Of a stretch of DNA of 64,000 nt, positions 29,724 to 49,030 are shown piece by piece; the stretch's first letter is position 1; each line of letters opens with the position of its first letter. A program made the position numbers and the translations under genes. The stretch spans positions 11,717,047 through 11,781,046 of the forward strand of contig NC_135179.1 of NCBI RefSeq assembly GCF_041146795.1. Direction: 5' to 3'. The notes under the pieces were generated by a model, which saw only the letters and a list, made by a program, of their open reading frames with translations, was not told the origin of the DNA and made no database searches. The stretch comes from Maylandia zebra (Eukaryota; Chordata; Actinopteri; Cichliformes; Cichlidae).

Positions 29724-30090
29724 TGTTATAAGAAATACTGTTTGCAGAAAATCATCGCCTTATTTGTCTGATTAGAAGAGAACGGAACATACTGGAGTTT
29801 TCTGCCCCATCTCAGCAGGAGCAGATAAACGGGGAGCCAAGGTCGTAGCTTAGGCACTGTGTGAGAGAAAGCATGTGAATGTTTAGGCTTTTATGATAAG
29901 GTGGGGGCACCAGAGGCTATAAGAGTTTTATCAATGCTCCACCATTTTGAGATCTGAGGCTGTCTGCATACAGTGTCCATCTCCCACGCGTGTGACTATT
30001 AAAATCATCGTTTGACTCAACCCGGCCGGACCAGTGTTGTTATTGTGGTTTTTCCTCTTGTATCCATCCACAATATTTGAATCCGTAACA
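29724..30090 (+). mobile_element. Candidate solo LTR of a retroelement
   Basis: Ends are a short inverted repeat, 'tgtta' at the left and 'taaca' at the right, as in LTRs (TG..CA). Inside are 'ctataagag' (TATA-like, about 29918) and 'attaaaatcatc' (poly-A signal-like, about 29998) in the order promoter then polyadenylation signal. No matching target-site duplication is seen, and no second LTR or internal coding region was found. The Gypsy fragment nearby may or may not be related. Confidence 0.45.
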
Positions 30091-30949
30091 ATTTCTATTT
30101 ATGCATTTGCAAAATAATTTTACCTGTGTTCAGGTTGCTGTGTATTTGTGTGTGGGTTGGCAAATGCATTTGTGAGAAGTCAAAACACGCAAATCATTGT
30201 GCAGATTTGTAAATCTTAGTTTATGTTCATGGATAAACTAAATATGCTTTTGTAAACATTTCTAGACTAATTTTACACCACTGAAATATGAAAAAGCACT
30301 CGCTTAGGAGGAATGACAACTGGTAGTGCAACAGCGCTTATAGAGCTATCAGTTGACACCTCACAGAACACATAACAGGCTGTTCAAAGATAGCAACACT
30401 GGAGTGGACGACAATACTCTGGTGGAATGAGCTTTAGTGTTCACAAGGATTAACTCTTCTTTTATTATCTTTAGCCTAAGGAAACATTGTTCAAAGAAAG
30501 GTGGTTTAATGTAGGTAGAGTATAATAATCCCTAGCAGCCTGTCTCCAAGGTTTACTTTACTTTTTTAGACTTTACTGTCTAGCACATGAGCACACCTGC
30601 AGAGAATCACATTATCACAGAGTCCTAGAAGTCACAACCTAAAAATAAGTAAATAAATATATAAAATATATAAGCGTGGCCTCACACATCTTCTGGGTTT
30701 CTAATTTTCTTCTATTTGAGGTTTTAAAAAATTTAAAAACACAGCTCTGCCTGTGAACACAGTAGCCCCACCCACCTGACGATCAAATGTTTGTTTGTCA
30801 GGGGTAACCAATGAGAAGAAAGCTGGTGTAAAGATAGGTGGAAGCTGATATGTATAACTTAAAGTTACTAAAGACCCAGTTGATCACCAGAAAAATGTGA
30901 GGAAGTTAATGCAAAGAAATATCAGGTTCTTTTCTGGGCTACCTCCTTG
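30091..30949. other. Spacer, no feature seen
   Basis: AT-rich non-coding sequence between the candidate LTR and the Gypsy fragment, without recognisable coding or repeat signals. Confidence 0.35.
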
Positions 30950-31300
30950 CGAGTGGGCAGATGAAGACAGAGCTCGAAACAAATAAAAGCTGTAGTGCAC
31001 TGGGTTGTTCCCACCTCACCTATCCCCCTCTGTTAACAGCTCAGGAAAGCATGGGACGAGGCCAACGGTGTGTTTCTTGAGACAGCTGAACGACATAAGA
31101 AACTGGCAGATTGATGGGGGACACCTGTTTTCATTTAGATCAACATGTTTGGTTGTCATCAATGACATCTCTTTACAGCCCCTATGTAATTGAAGAAATC
31201 ATAACTCCATCCGCTGTCTGTCTAAAACTACCTAAATCTATGATAATTCATTCAGCATGTCATGTCTCCCAGCTGAATCCTGTCTCAGTCCTCAGTTCTC
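30950..31300 (+). mobile_element. Ty3/Gypsy integrase C-terminal fragment, broken
   Basis: Two frames together resemble the end of a Ty3/Gypsy integrase. Around 31040-31110 there is a 'FLETAERHKKLAD' type segment. In another frame (31111-31290) there is 'QHVWLSS', 'ITPSAVCLKLPKSMIIHSA' and 'CHVSQLNPV', the usual block before a chromodomain. Frameshifts and stops separate them. It lies directly before the start of duplication unit 3. Confidence 0.65.
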
Positions 31301-31509
31301 TTACCTCCATGTTTTGCTTGGCTTCTAAGTGCTTACTCTTGCTCTTGCCACTGCTTCCAGTAACCCCCTGGTGTGTCATCTTCCTCGTGGCTTTGTTGAA
31401 ATTCTCCTTTGTGATTTTGAAACTCAAACTTCGGTTTAGATTTGGAATCATTTTATTTCCTCATCTGTCTGCTCACCCACTAACAGCGCTGTTCCCTGGC
31501 TTGTAATTC

Positions 31510-32570
31510 TCTAATAGTCATCATTCTTTCTAGATTGTAGGATGTCATGACCAGTAATATGTCAAACACTGATCATTTTATTCTACATGACAGACAAGAT
31601 TGTTCTTTGTGCCAAGATAGCAAACAATGTTAGTCTGCATGAGCCTTGTACTGATTGAAGCAACTGCATAGAGGGAATCACTGTTCTGTGATCAGTGACC
31701 AGAGCCCCTCGGCCATTTAATAAAAATAATGGATTGCATTTATATAGCGCTTTTTGGGGCCCTCAAAGAACATACTGGTGGAGGCAAGCCACAGTTGTAG
31801 CCACAGCTGCCCTGGGCAGACTGACAGAAGCGAGTCTGCCATATCGCGCTATCGGCCCCTCTGGCCAACACCAGTAGGCGGCAGGTGAAGTGTCTTGCCC
31901 AAGGACACAACAACCCAGACTGTCTGAGCAGGGGCTCGAACCGGCAACCTTCCGGTTACAAGACAAACTGACAACTCTTTGAGGCACGATCGCCCCATTT
32001 CTGTCATTATCATTTCAACAAAGCTGAAAACAGCTGAATTTTGAATACTATGCTCACATAAAAATGCAGGGTCACACCAGGCCTAGGGTGCGATGTTGGA
32101 TGGCCTTTCTGTCTCAGTCCACAGAAGACAGTTTGTTTCCATTTACTCGCTCACAGAAAAAAAAACCTGCTGTTGTGAAGAGGAAAGCCTGCTGATACAA
32201 ATTCATTTAATTTAGTTTCAGTGATCTGTAAGTGCTCAGAGTTGACTTAAGACTTAAGATGCGTGGAAAAAAGGAAGCTGCCTCGTGATTAACAGAGACT
32301 AATGGGTTTTGAAGAAATAGAACTAAGTTAATTTTTTTCCTTCCTCTTTCGTCTTCTGTAAAATTCTCACTGTGATTTCACGTGATGATGACTGAAGTAT
32401 GATGACAGACAATTTGGAACAAAGACAGGAAAAGTCTGGCTGTTCTCCAGGGTCACAGACCTTTTTACCGTTTCCTCTGTGCAAAGCTGATAGGCCAGAT
32501 AAATATGAATAGAAATCAACCTAGCACACAGCCAAACAGGGCAAAGTGACGTGTGTGTGCGTACCATGTT
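31510..32570 (+). repeat. 5' flank of TMEM26-unit 3 (segmental duplication)
   Basis: Collinear with 6080-6950 of unit 1 except for a SINE inserted at 31720-31996. Similarity begins at about 31508 ('taatagtcatcattctttct' against 6083) and ends near 32570. This marks the left edge of unit 3. Confidence 0.8.
31720..31996 (-). mobile_element. tRNA-derived SINE in the unit 3 flank
   Basis: Same family as 7458-7768, reversed: the tail 'atttatatagcgctttt' is at about 31738 and the tRNA-like head ends 'gcacgatcgcccc' at 31996. An internal stretch of about 50 bp near 31770 is missing relative to the other copies. The paralogous site in unit 1 (about 6310-6325) has no SINE. Confidence 0.9.
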
Positions 32571-32574
32571 TAGC

Positions 32575-32721
32575 TATCTTTGTGAGGACCAAAAATTGGA
32601 ATGTTGCTATGTTTGTGGGGGCCAACATTTCCTCGTGGGGACTAAATGTCCATCATTTTTGATGGTTAGGGTAAGTGGGTAGGGAAAGCATTATGTCAAT
32701 TTGATGTCCTCACTAAGATAT
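32575..32721. mobile_element. Small MITE-like element next to TG repeats
   Basis: A segment of about 147 bp with imperfect inverted ends: 'tatctttgtgaggacc' at the left and, on the complement of the right end, 'tatatcttagtgaggac'. The interior resembles a common fish repeat ('cgtggggactaaatgtcc'). It has no coding capacity. Confidence 0.6.
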
Positions 32722-32729
32722 AAAAACAA

Positions 32730-32746
32730 GTGAGTGTGTGTGTGTG

Positions 32747-32777
<31 letters not shown>

Positions 32778-32828
32778 TAGATGACATAATCACTGACTTC
32801 TGTTAGATAAGTGTGTGTGTCTCTGTGT

Positions 32829-32878
<50 letters not shown>

Positions 32879-32960
32879 GATGACATAATCACTGACTTCT
32901 GTTAGATAAGTGTGTGTGTCTCTGTGTCTCTGTGTGTGTGTGTGTGTGTGTGTGTTAAAC
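32730..32960. repeat. Compound (TG)n array with a duplicated unique core
   Basis: TG-rich tracts enclose two near-identical copies of a core including 'tagatgacataatcactgac' (about 32779 and 32877), each followed by 'gtgtgtctctgtgtctctg'. The core plus repeat is a tandem unit of about 98 bp. Confidence 0.9.
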
Positions 32961-33289
32961 TGTACAGAAGTTTTAGAATTTTCCTTAGTAGGTTTTAAAA
33001 CTTAGCATTCTAGCAACAATATCAAGAGGAATCAAATTTATGCCTGAAACAGACAGATGCATAAAGAACAGTGCTTAGACACAAGAAGAATGGAAAGTCC
33101 TGAAACTTGTATCATGGACCCACAAACTCTGAGAAGTCAAATTATGATCACCTGATACGTCCACTGAAAAATTGTGGCAAGTTCTCCAAGATAAAAAAAC
33201 AAAACAAAAAAACATTGCTGTTTTGATCAATTTTTTTCTCCTTAATGTATTTTTTTAATGTATTAAAAATACATTCTTAACATTATTAT

Positions 33290-33862
33290 TGCAAGGATCT
33301 CCCACTTTACCTTTATTGCTTCTTCCCGCAGGCGATACGGTCTCTCAATCACACCACCACACAGTACTGACCCACACATATGGTTCTTACACACACACTG
33401 GACTTTCTGGACTTTGGTTTTGCACAACACTGGTCACTATATTCTTCATTTCCGGTTAATACTTGTACAGCTGCTGTTATTGTGTATATATTTATTTATA
33501 TTTAGATTTCTTCATACATTCTTATATAGTTCTATATTGTGTATCGTGTATTTTGTTGTACAGTTATTTTATTTTCAACTTTAATTTATATATTTATCTT
33601 TATCTTATTCTTCCCAGTTAAATTTACCCTTCATTCTAATTTGTGTTGTACAGTTATTTCATTTTTAACCTTAATTTATATTTTATTCCTTCCTAGTTAA
33701 ATTTACCCTTTTTAATTTTTCATATTTATTTCCTTTCTTATTCATAGCCTTTTCCTTTTTTGTTTTCTTTAGGTCACGAGCAGTTGTCCAAGCATTTCAC
33801 TACATATCGTACTGTGTATGACTGTGTACGTGACAAATAAAATTTGAATTTGAATTTGAATT
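33290..33862 (+). mobile_element. LINE 3' end (3' UTR and tail), 5'-truncated
   Basis: Starts with the end of a reverse-transcriptase frame ('cttcccgcaggcgatacggt' encodes the usual LPSGRRY-like end). A T-rich 3' UTR follows, ending 'gacaaataaaatttgaattt' with a short hexamer-type repeat. This layout is typical of Rex1/CR1-type elements. No catalytic domain is present. Confidence 0.7.
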
Positions 33863-33869
33863 ATTGCCT

Positions 33870-34760
33870 CAAAACTTTCCACAAATTAAGAGTCTAATTA
33901 TATTTGTAGCTCTGAAAATTTATATTGACAGTCATGTGAAAAAGAAAGTTTGCAAAGGACTCTATGCAGTCTTTTGCAACACTGCAAACACCTGTCGGCT
34001 TCCACAGGAATTAAAACCCAAGAGTTACATCTTAGACTCTACAGGCCTCAGTGAGCATATTGAATGCTAAAGATCAGGACAGGACAATTAGAAAAAGAGC
34101 AAATGTGTATGGCTTGTTGGAAGGATAGCCAGGAGAAAACCTCTTCTCTCTATAAAGGCAGCACAGCTTAAGTCTGCACAATTGCATCTGAACAATGTAC
34201 TTTGGATACAAAGGACAAAGTCAAGAAATCTGCCTTAATGCAAACACCCAAACACAGAATATCCAATACTTCATGGAAAATGCAAACCATGGTGATGAAG
34301 GGGTGATGATCCAAGCTTGCAGGCTTGCTTTTGCAGCTGCAGTATCCGGGCAGTCGACAATGAACTTCTCTGTATTTCAAACTATTATTGAGTCAAATGT
34401 GAGACCATCTGTTCGACAGCTTAAGCTTGGACGTCCCACACACAACAGGAAATCTACAGCAGAATGGCTCAAAAAGAAAAGAATTAAGGTGTTCTGATGA
34501 CCCAGGCCAGACCTCAGCTTAACTGAAATGCTGTGGAAGGACCTTAAGAGAGCTATGCATAAATGAATAACCACAGACTTGTAAAAAAGAGTGAGTCAAA
34601 ACTCCTCCACAATGATGTGAGAGACTGATAAAGTTGTAAAGAAGATTGTTTCCAGTTATTGCTACAATAACATGGTTCTACAAGCTACCAAATCAGAGGG
34701 TGTACTTTGCTTCTCATGGGACTCCTGTGATCTTTTTTACATAACTGTATGTGAACATGG
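33870..34760 (+). pseudogene. Tc1-like transposase remnant (family 2)
   Basis: The 34195-34497 frame and neighbours carry pieces of a Tc1-like transposase distinct from the 14246 element: a 'ESNVRPSVRQLKLGR' segment, then after an internal deletion 'STAEWLKKKRIKVF', a stop, and 'EMLWKDLKRAMH'. The block with the second catalytic residue has been deleted between the first two pieces. A related remnant lies at 48530-49030 in unit 3's 3' flank. Confidence 0.7.
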
Positions 34761-34889
34761 AAATACTTCAGTCCACCTTTACCTGCATTTTACACCCCAA
34801 GTTGAGTACTACTAGAAATGCAAGTTTTATAAAATTACAAACTAAGATTCATCCAAATATAATCCTATTAAAATGCAGTTACTGAAGTT

Positions 34890-34993
34890 AACTCTGTAAC
34901 TTCTGTCGGTGCTGTGCTTTTTTGGAAATCGAATTTCCCAGAGGAACCCACCCGAGGGATTAATAAAGTTCTATCTAATCTAATCTAATCTAC
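34890..34993 (+). mobile_element. LINE 3' tail fragment
   Basis: A short block ending 'gggattaataaagttctatc' followed by tandem 'taatc' units (to about 34993). This is the usual 3' terminus of Rex1/CR1-type LINEs in fish. Everything upstream is truncated. Confidence 0.6.
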
Positions 34994-35399
34994 ATTTACT
35001 CAAGTGCTCAACCTAAATACAAGCATAGGGTATTTGCCACTTAACAATCACCTCTTTATAAAAAAAAGATGGTATCCCAGTAATTACAGGCAGATTTCAT
35101 GGTGCTGAATATTGCAGTATGTGCACTCTGTAGCTCGGGACAACTTGGAGATGAATGAATGAAGACAAAAATATCTTCCTGTATATTTAAGATTGAGAGC
35201 AAATGTTTATGCAATGCAGAAGTTGTGTAATTGTAAAGATACTATTACTGTGTGTAGAACAAACTTGCACAATTCTGTAAATAAACTGTATCTGCATTTG
35301 GACATGGGTAATTTTTTCCTGTATATATACAGTGGACCTTTCATACATTAACTGAAGGGTATAAAACAGTTAATAAATATAAAATAGTTGCTAAAACTC

Positions 35400-35705
35400 T
35401 CGATCGTGGCTCAAGAGTTGGCAGTTCGTCTTGTAATCGGAAGGTTGCCGGTTCGAGCCCCAGCTCGGACAGTCTCGGTCGTTGTGTCCTTGGGGAAGAC
35501 ACTTCACCTACTGGTGTTGGCCATAGGGGCCGATGGCGCGATATGGCAGCCTCGCTTCTGTCAGTCTGCCCCAGGGCAGCTGTGGCTACAACTGTAGCTT
35601 GCCTTCACCAGTGTGTGAATGTGAGAGTGAATAAATAGTGGAATTGTAAAGTGCTTTGAGGGTCTCGAAAAGCGCTATATAAATGCAATCCATTATTATT
35701 ATTAA
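35400..35705 (+). mobile_element. tRNA-derived SINE upstream of copy B
   Basis: Near full-length copy of the 7458 family. The head 'cgatcgtggctcaagagtt' is at 35401, box B 'ggttcgagcc' at about 35450, the tail 'aagcgctatataaatgcaat' at about 35670, and it ends in an ATT repeat. It lies about 500 bp before the copy B start codon. Confidence 0.88.
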
Positions 35706-35739
35706 AATAGTTTTCAACCAGTAAAGGTCATATTTGCCT

Positions 35740-36196
35740 GTTTGTTGTTCTGCTTCAGCTTTGGGACTTAATTTATAGTTTCCAGGAATTAAAACAGCTC
35801 AGGATGTCCTTGTCGTGGTATTCCTGTTAAAGAAAGGCATGCTGTGATGCTGCCTCCCCCATACCCTTAAAGAATTTCTAATCAGTCCAAGATGTCATGA
35901 ATTAATCACGAAAAAACAGAAAGACCTTCTTGCGTCAGCTTGCATTGTATTTAACTGGAGCTACATTTATTCCGACTTTCCCTTCTATTGGTGTATCTGA
36001 TCCCGTCTAAGGGTCGGGGGGGGGGGGGGGAAATGGACCTTGACTCTATAAGGCGGAGCTTAAACTTTTGTGACTTTGGCGAAAAACGATTTTCCCCCCA
36101 CTTCACTGCTGGAGTCACAGTTTCGTTTGTATCCGTGCAGTTAGGAATAACGGGACCGCTGCGGCGTCCAGTGCCAAATTGCAGGCAACCGGCGAC
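35740..36196 (+). promoter_or_regulatory. Promoter/5' UTR region of TMEM26-like copy B
   Basis: 35740-35930 aligns with the ghost promoter block at 11700-11880. A TATA-like 'ctataagg' lies at 36046-36053, about 145 bp before the ATG, and a run of 15 Gs at 36016-36030 sits just upstream of it. The upstream region of copy A also has a long G-run (20465-20486). The transcription start is not proven. Confidence 0.5.
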
Positions 36197-44016
<7,820 letters not shown>

Positions 44017-44343
44017 CTTTGATGCATAAACAACAAGTGTAAACGGAGGTCTGGGAGGATTTTACACCAAACTTTTTAAAGATTTTTCAGTTAAAAAGAA
44101 AACTACACCTGGAGCAGGAAAATAAAAAGAATTTAATGCTCTCTGCTTTCTTCACACACTTCTACTGTGTGAAATACAGAATTCAGAAAACTCGGATATG
44201 CTGAGCAGCTAAGTTCAGAGACTCAACTGCTTAGCATCCAGTTCAGCCTATGAAAATCTCTGTCAACTCATTCATGTAGTACTTATATCCGGTTATGAAT
44301 ACATGATCTAAATGTTAGTTTCAACTATGCACGGTATAAACTG

Positions 44344-44411
44344 GTTTGTTTGTTTGTTTGTTTGTTTGTTTGTTTGTTTGTTTGTTTGTTTGTTTGTTTG
44401 TTTGTTTGTTT
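44344..44411. repeat. (GTTT)17 microsatellite
   Basis: Uninterrupted tetranucleotide tract of about 68 bp in the copy B 3' flank, followed by two GAAT units. Confidence 0.97.
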
Positions 44412-45009
44412 GAATGAATGACTTACGTGACCAACAGCACCAGGGACACAGCAAAACAAGGAAACAGAGCAGAACAGGAAAAAGGTGTGGCGGTCACAAT
44501 AATAAATATCTCCATATAAGAAAATAGTGCAAATCTACAACACTAAGCCTGTCAACACTCCACAATGCCTTAAAGTAGCTCCAGTGCCTCTGCTTATCAG
44601 TGCAGCATAAAATAACTGAAGTCCCAGACTTTCAGGTAAGACTTTTGTGCTTAATGGCTGAGGGGACATGAGGTCACCAAGAACAGGAAGAGAAAAATAG
44701 ATGAGAGCAATGGCTCAGAGGCTAGGAGGTGTTGACAAAAAGCTCGACAGCATTTTTCCTGTCTTAACGCAGACAGGATGTTCCGGCTGACTAAAACAAA
44801 CCCTGATCCAGCAGCTGGCTGTTAAAGAAAAGAACTTTAGCAGCGTGGATAATTATTCCACACCTTGATTGATGGTTAGTTGTACCTCTTGGATGGTGAT
44901 GCTTAAAAAGTAATTCATGCCCCCCCCCCCTTCTTTTTTAACAAGTATCAGAAATGTAAAATAATCCCTGAAGTGGGTGAATTATCTTATCGTTCGTGCA
45001 ATATTGTTA

Positions 45010-45845
45010 AAGTAAGTAAAAGTAAGTAAGTAAAATTTATTTATATAGCGCTTTTCACAGATAAAAATCACAAAGTGCTTTACAACACAGAAAATGGGAA
45101 TATAAAACAATATAACAGTAAATAAAACAATGTAAAACAATAAAACTATAAAAACAGCATAAGAAGAAATTAATCAAATGCTTTTCTAAATAAAAATGTC
45201 TTCAGCTGTTTCTTAAAACAATCAATGGAGTCCGTGCAGCGAAGAGACAGTGGGAGAGAATTCCACAACCGTGGTGCCACAGTCTGAAAGGCCCGATCAC
45301 CACGAGTTTTAAAACGAGTGCGTGGTACCACCAACAGTCTCTGATCTAATGACCTTAAAGCCCGAGAAGATGTATGTGATTTCAGCAGGTCAGATAAATA
45401 TTGAGGAGCCTGACCATGCAGGGCCCTAAAGGTTAGAACTAAAATTTTAAACTGAAACCTAAAATTTACAGGCAACCAGTGAAGGGAGGCCAAGACTGGA
45501 GTGATATGCGATCTTCTCTTGGTGCCTGTTAAGAGACGTGCTGCAGCATTCTGCACAGTCTGAAGACGATTTAAGGCTGATTTGTTAAAACAAGTAAAAA
45601 GGCCATTACAATAGTCTAAACGAGAAGAAATAAAAGCATGAATAATCATCTCAAGTTCAAGCTTTGATACCATTAGTCTGAGTTTAGAAATATTCCGTAA
45701 ATGATAAAAACAGTTTCGGACTAGCTGCTTAGAATGCTGCTCGAGCGACATCGAGCTGTCAAATAAGACACCGAGATTTCTAAGGCTTGATTTTACGTAA
45801 GGGTCTAAGAAGCTGATAAAGAGACCAAACACACCGTTAAACTTT
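45010..45845 (-). mobile_element. L2-like LINE, 5'-truncated
   Basis: The minus-strand frame 45170-45832 (220 aa) is the C-terminal third of an L2-type reverse transcriptase: 'LGVLFDSSMSLEQH', 'CFYHLRNISKLR', 'HAFISSRLDYCNGLF', 'LQTVQNAAARLLT', 'HITPVLASLHWLPV', 'ALHGQAPQYLSDLL' and 'SLPLSLR'. It has no stops. The 3' terminus on the minus strand is 'aaaagcgctatataaataaa' followed by (TTAC)n (complement of 45010-45055). This terminal string is shared with the tails of the SINEs in this window. Confidence 0.9.
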
Positions 45846-47869
45846 ACTCAGGTAAGGAGCTCTGTTTGCGTTGTATTTAAGACCTTTAAACTTCTCCTCA
45901 GGCTTTAAGATGCCAGCAATTTTTGTTTTCAAATTATTCGTATTGGTTTGGTGATGCTATTTTGACTGCATTATTTTCCTAGATTACTGCAAGAAATAGC
46001 ATCTTATCCTGTCAAGGTCTTATTTTTTTCTGTAATTCTGTTTTTTTAAATAAACATCATTAAATGATGTAGCTCTGCCTCCCGTTACTTTACTGAACAA
46101 GCATTTGTTTCAGAATTAAACTGATCATTTACAGCAGAATTCGTGGACTGACCTGTTTCACTTCACAGATATAAATTCAAACCTCTGAGCATGCATTTCA
46201 TCTTAATTCTGATACAAAGTATAAATTATAAGGTTCAGCCGTCACTTGACTTCTGCACAGCCTCACCTTAAAGTAAAAGCTGAATCACTTTAAGGAAAAA
46301 GTGATTCCTATTTATTTTGAGTAAAGCGATCATTTTTTACAGTAACTCGATTCTGCAACCTGTCTGCTGTCTCCCCTTTGTGGACAATTAGTGTATTAAC
46401 ACTTTGATGCCATCTGTGGGCAGATTTTGACATGTTGTATAATCATAGTCAGTTTTATTTGAGCTTAGAGCTCTCTGTGAAATCACTGTGGCTGCTGTCA
46501 AACTGTTACTGGAGTTCGTTTGTTTTTAATAGAGTAGCCACAGACTGCCACAATAATCCAAAAAATCCAAAATAAAAGTTTTGCATCTCAAAGCTGTGTG
46601 TTGAGGTGTAGTGTTTGCATACCCTGAGTAAAATAGAGTTAGTTTAACAGCAAGTGAACTCGCTTTGGAAGAAACATCTGTTCAGAAGACAAAAAGCATT
46701 ATTTGTCAACCAAAGCATGTTCTCTTAAGAGAAGTTATGTTGTTGCCCTCAGGTTGGTGCTGTCCTGCACCTGTGGGAAAAACAAACTGCTACTCAAAAT
46801 CTTTCATATCGTCTTCTAATAAGCTGCTGAATGTTGAGTAGTTTTTCTTATTCCATCTTCAATCTATGTTTAGGTTCTACCCAGAGACTTTAAAACTGTA
46901 CCTACGTGTAGTTTGTTTATTTATTCCAAATTTTATATGGTTATTATGATGGTGGACTGTCAAACTGAATTGCCCATTGTGGCATAAAAGTTTTCTGAAT
47001 ATGCGCGTCGCCTTCTGAGCTAAGTCTTCATTTCATGAGCATGAAGATTACAGTGAAAGAAACTGAACATGGCTGTGTAATATCAGTCACCAGTTTGACT
47101 TTGCCTGTTATTTGGATAAACATGCAGGTATTCAAAGGGCTGACAGAGAGACAAAGATAACTGTGGAAAACCTCCGTAAGAGTTGCTATCTGTGCACATT
47201 AGCTAGAGCATTTCTTGTTCTTTGTTATCATTTGATAATGTTTTCATCATAATCAAAGTGACACCGGACTCAAGAGAAAGCACAGCAGCTTTAAAGTTTA
47301 CAGAATTCTGAAGAGTTTTGAAACAGGTGAGTACACAGGGAAGTGAACTCTTTACAGGGAAATGGGGATTTCTCTCAAAGAGAAGAGGACACGTAAGAGC
47401 TGACTAAGGTGAGGATCGCAGATACAGTTTCAAATTGTTTACTTCTGTGTTTCTTCTTAGCAGGTTGCACTGGCCAAACAAGTAGGCTGAAAAAATCAAG
47501 AGAGGGAACAGAAGAGAGTGGTGGAAAGCGGGCAGGAAATTAACTTGTAAGCATATTTCTCTTGACAGGTAACGTCCCACTTGAAAGTGCAGGTAAGCTG
47601 AGTTTGGAGGAATGCACCAAAATCTTTCCAGCAATCTTAACACCATGCAATACCAAGGAGCCAATGATCTTGCAGAGTGTGGACACTCAAACTGGAGTCA
47701 CCTCAGGGTGGGCAATTCCACCTGAGAAGGGGGAGGCAGAAGTGAGAGAGAGAAAAAGAGAGAAGAAGAAAAACAGCCTTGGCCTGCCAGGACCATGACT
47801 AAAAACAAATATTGGTTGCATATAACTTTTTGTGAAAACGTGTATTTTTTCTATCAGCTGACAAGTTTT

Positions 47870-48190
47870 ATTTCAAATAATAATAATAATATTAATAAAT
47901 AAATAAATGAAGATTTTGGCTTCTTCTACCAGCCACTTCTTTTAGGGGACTGTCTCCATCTCACCCTAACCCTAGCATCCTCCTCTGTCACACCAACCTC
48001 CATCATGTCCTCCTTCACAATATCAATGAACCTCCTCTGTGGTCTTCCTCTTTTCCTCCTGCCCGGAGGACCATATGCATACCACTGTCCCTCCTCTACA
48101 CATGTCCAAACCATCTCAGCCTTGCCTCTCTGACTTTGTCTCCATCCTGAGCTTTCCCACTGATGTACTCATATCTAACCTCTCTCTCTA
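47870..48190 (-). mobile_element. LINE 3' fragment, minus strand
   Basis: The minus-strand frame 47926-48114 reads 'GRRKRGRPQRRFIDIVKEDM' and 'VGVTEEDARVRVRWRQ', a typical LINE C-terminus, ending beside an AT-rich simple repeat (47876-47910) at the element's 3' end. It shares the same C-terminal theme as 40010-40630. Confidence 0.7.
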
Positions 48191-48529
48191 AATATTAATT
48201 TATCTATTTCTGGTAGTCATTACTCTTTGATCAATACAAAAAACAAAAAACATTTTGACACATGAATTAAGTATTTCCAGTGAGCTACAGCTTTTGCAGA
48301 AGTGGGGGTTTTTTCTGAATGCATAAGCATGCTCTAATTTGCAAAAGAAATCTTCAGAACTGAGAACTTGTGAGAAATGTGCTAAAGCAAACAAGCAAAC
48401 TGTAATTAGGTGTTGGACCAAAAAAGTCCAATGTGCTCTCCAAAGGTGACAACTGAGTGTTGTCTAACAGTTTATTATAGTAATCTACAATCACAGTATG
48501 TTTTTTAATTTACTTCTTTATTAGGAGAT

Positions 48530-49030
48530 ACCTACATTCATCTGAAGAATAAAGGTTTCACAGGACTCTGTGCAATCCTTTGGAAAAACTACATACACCC
48601 TTACTGCTTCCATAAGAATTAAGGATGTAAGTAGCAGCTATACTATTTTGTTTGGAAGGGTTGCCAGGAGAAAAGCCTATTCTATCTAAAATGAGCTTGG
48701 CAGCACAGCTTAGGTTTTCCTAAAACCCCATAAACACAGCAAAGCCCCATAAAAAAAACCCTCATTTGTAGCACGATGATGAAAGGGTGATGATTTGGAC
48801 TTGTTTTACAGCCAAAGGATCTGGGCACTTTGCAGTCAAGTTGACCATGAACTTCACTTTATACCAAAGTATTCTAGAGTCAAATATGAGACCATCTGTC
48901 TCACAATTAAAGCATGGCTCAAACAGGGACCTGAGTGGACCAAAATCCCTCCATATACAGTTATTGCCGTTAAAGATGATTCAATAAGTTACGGAATCAT
49001 ACATTTAATTTTTGATTAGATAGACAGTTC
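48530..49030 (+). pseudogene. Tc1-like transposase remnant (family 2), unit 3 flank
   Basis: The frame 48787-48987 has 'FTAKGSGHFAVKLTMNFTLY' then 'ILESNMRPSVSQLKHG', matching the remnant at 33870-34760. Upstream 48550-48720 also aligns with 33940-34170 ('ggactctgtgcaatcctttg' against 'ggactctatgcagtctttt'). It is heavily decayed, without complete catalytic residues. Confidence 0.65.

Noticed and set aside
46713-46722. p53/p63 half-site 'aagcatgttc' upstream of perp
   Set aside because: A single half-site is expected many times in 64 kb by chance; no adjacent second half-site within the usual spacing.
47562-47798. 78-codon ORF downstream of TMEM26 copy B
   Set aside because: No family match that I recognise, low-complexity Lys/Glu end, located in duplicated flank that is not open in unit 2; treated as fortuitous.
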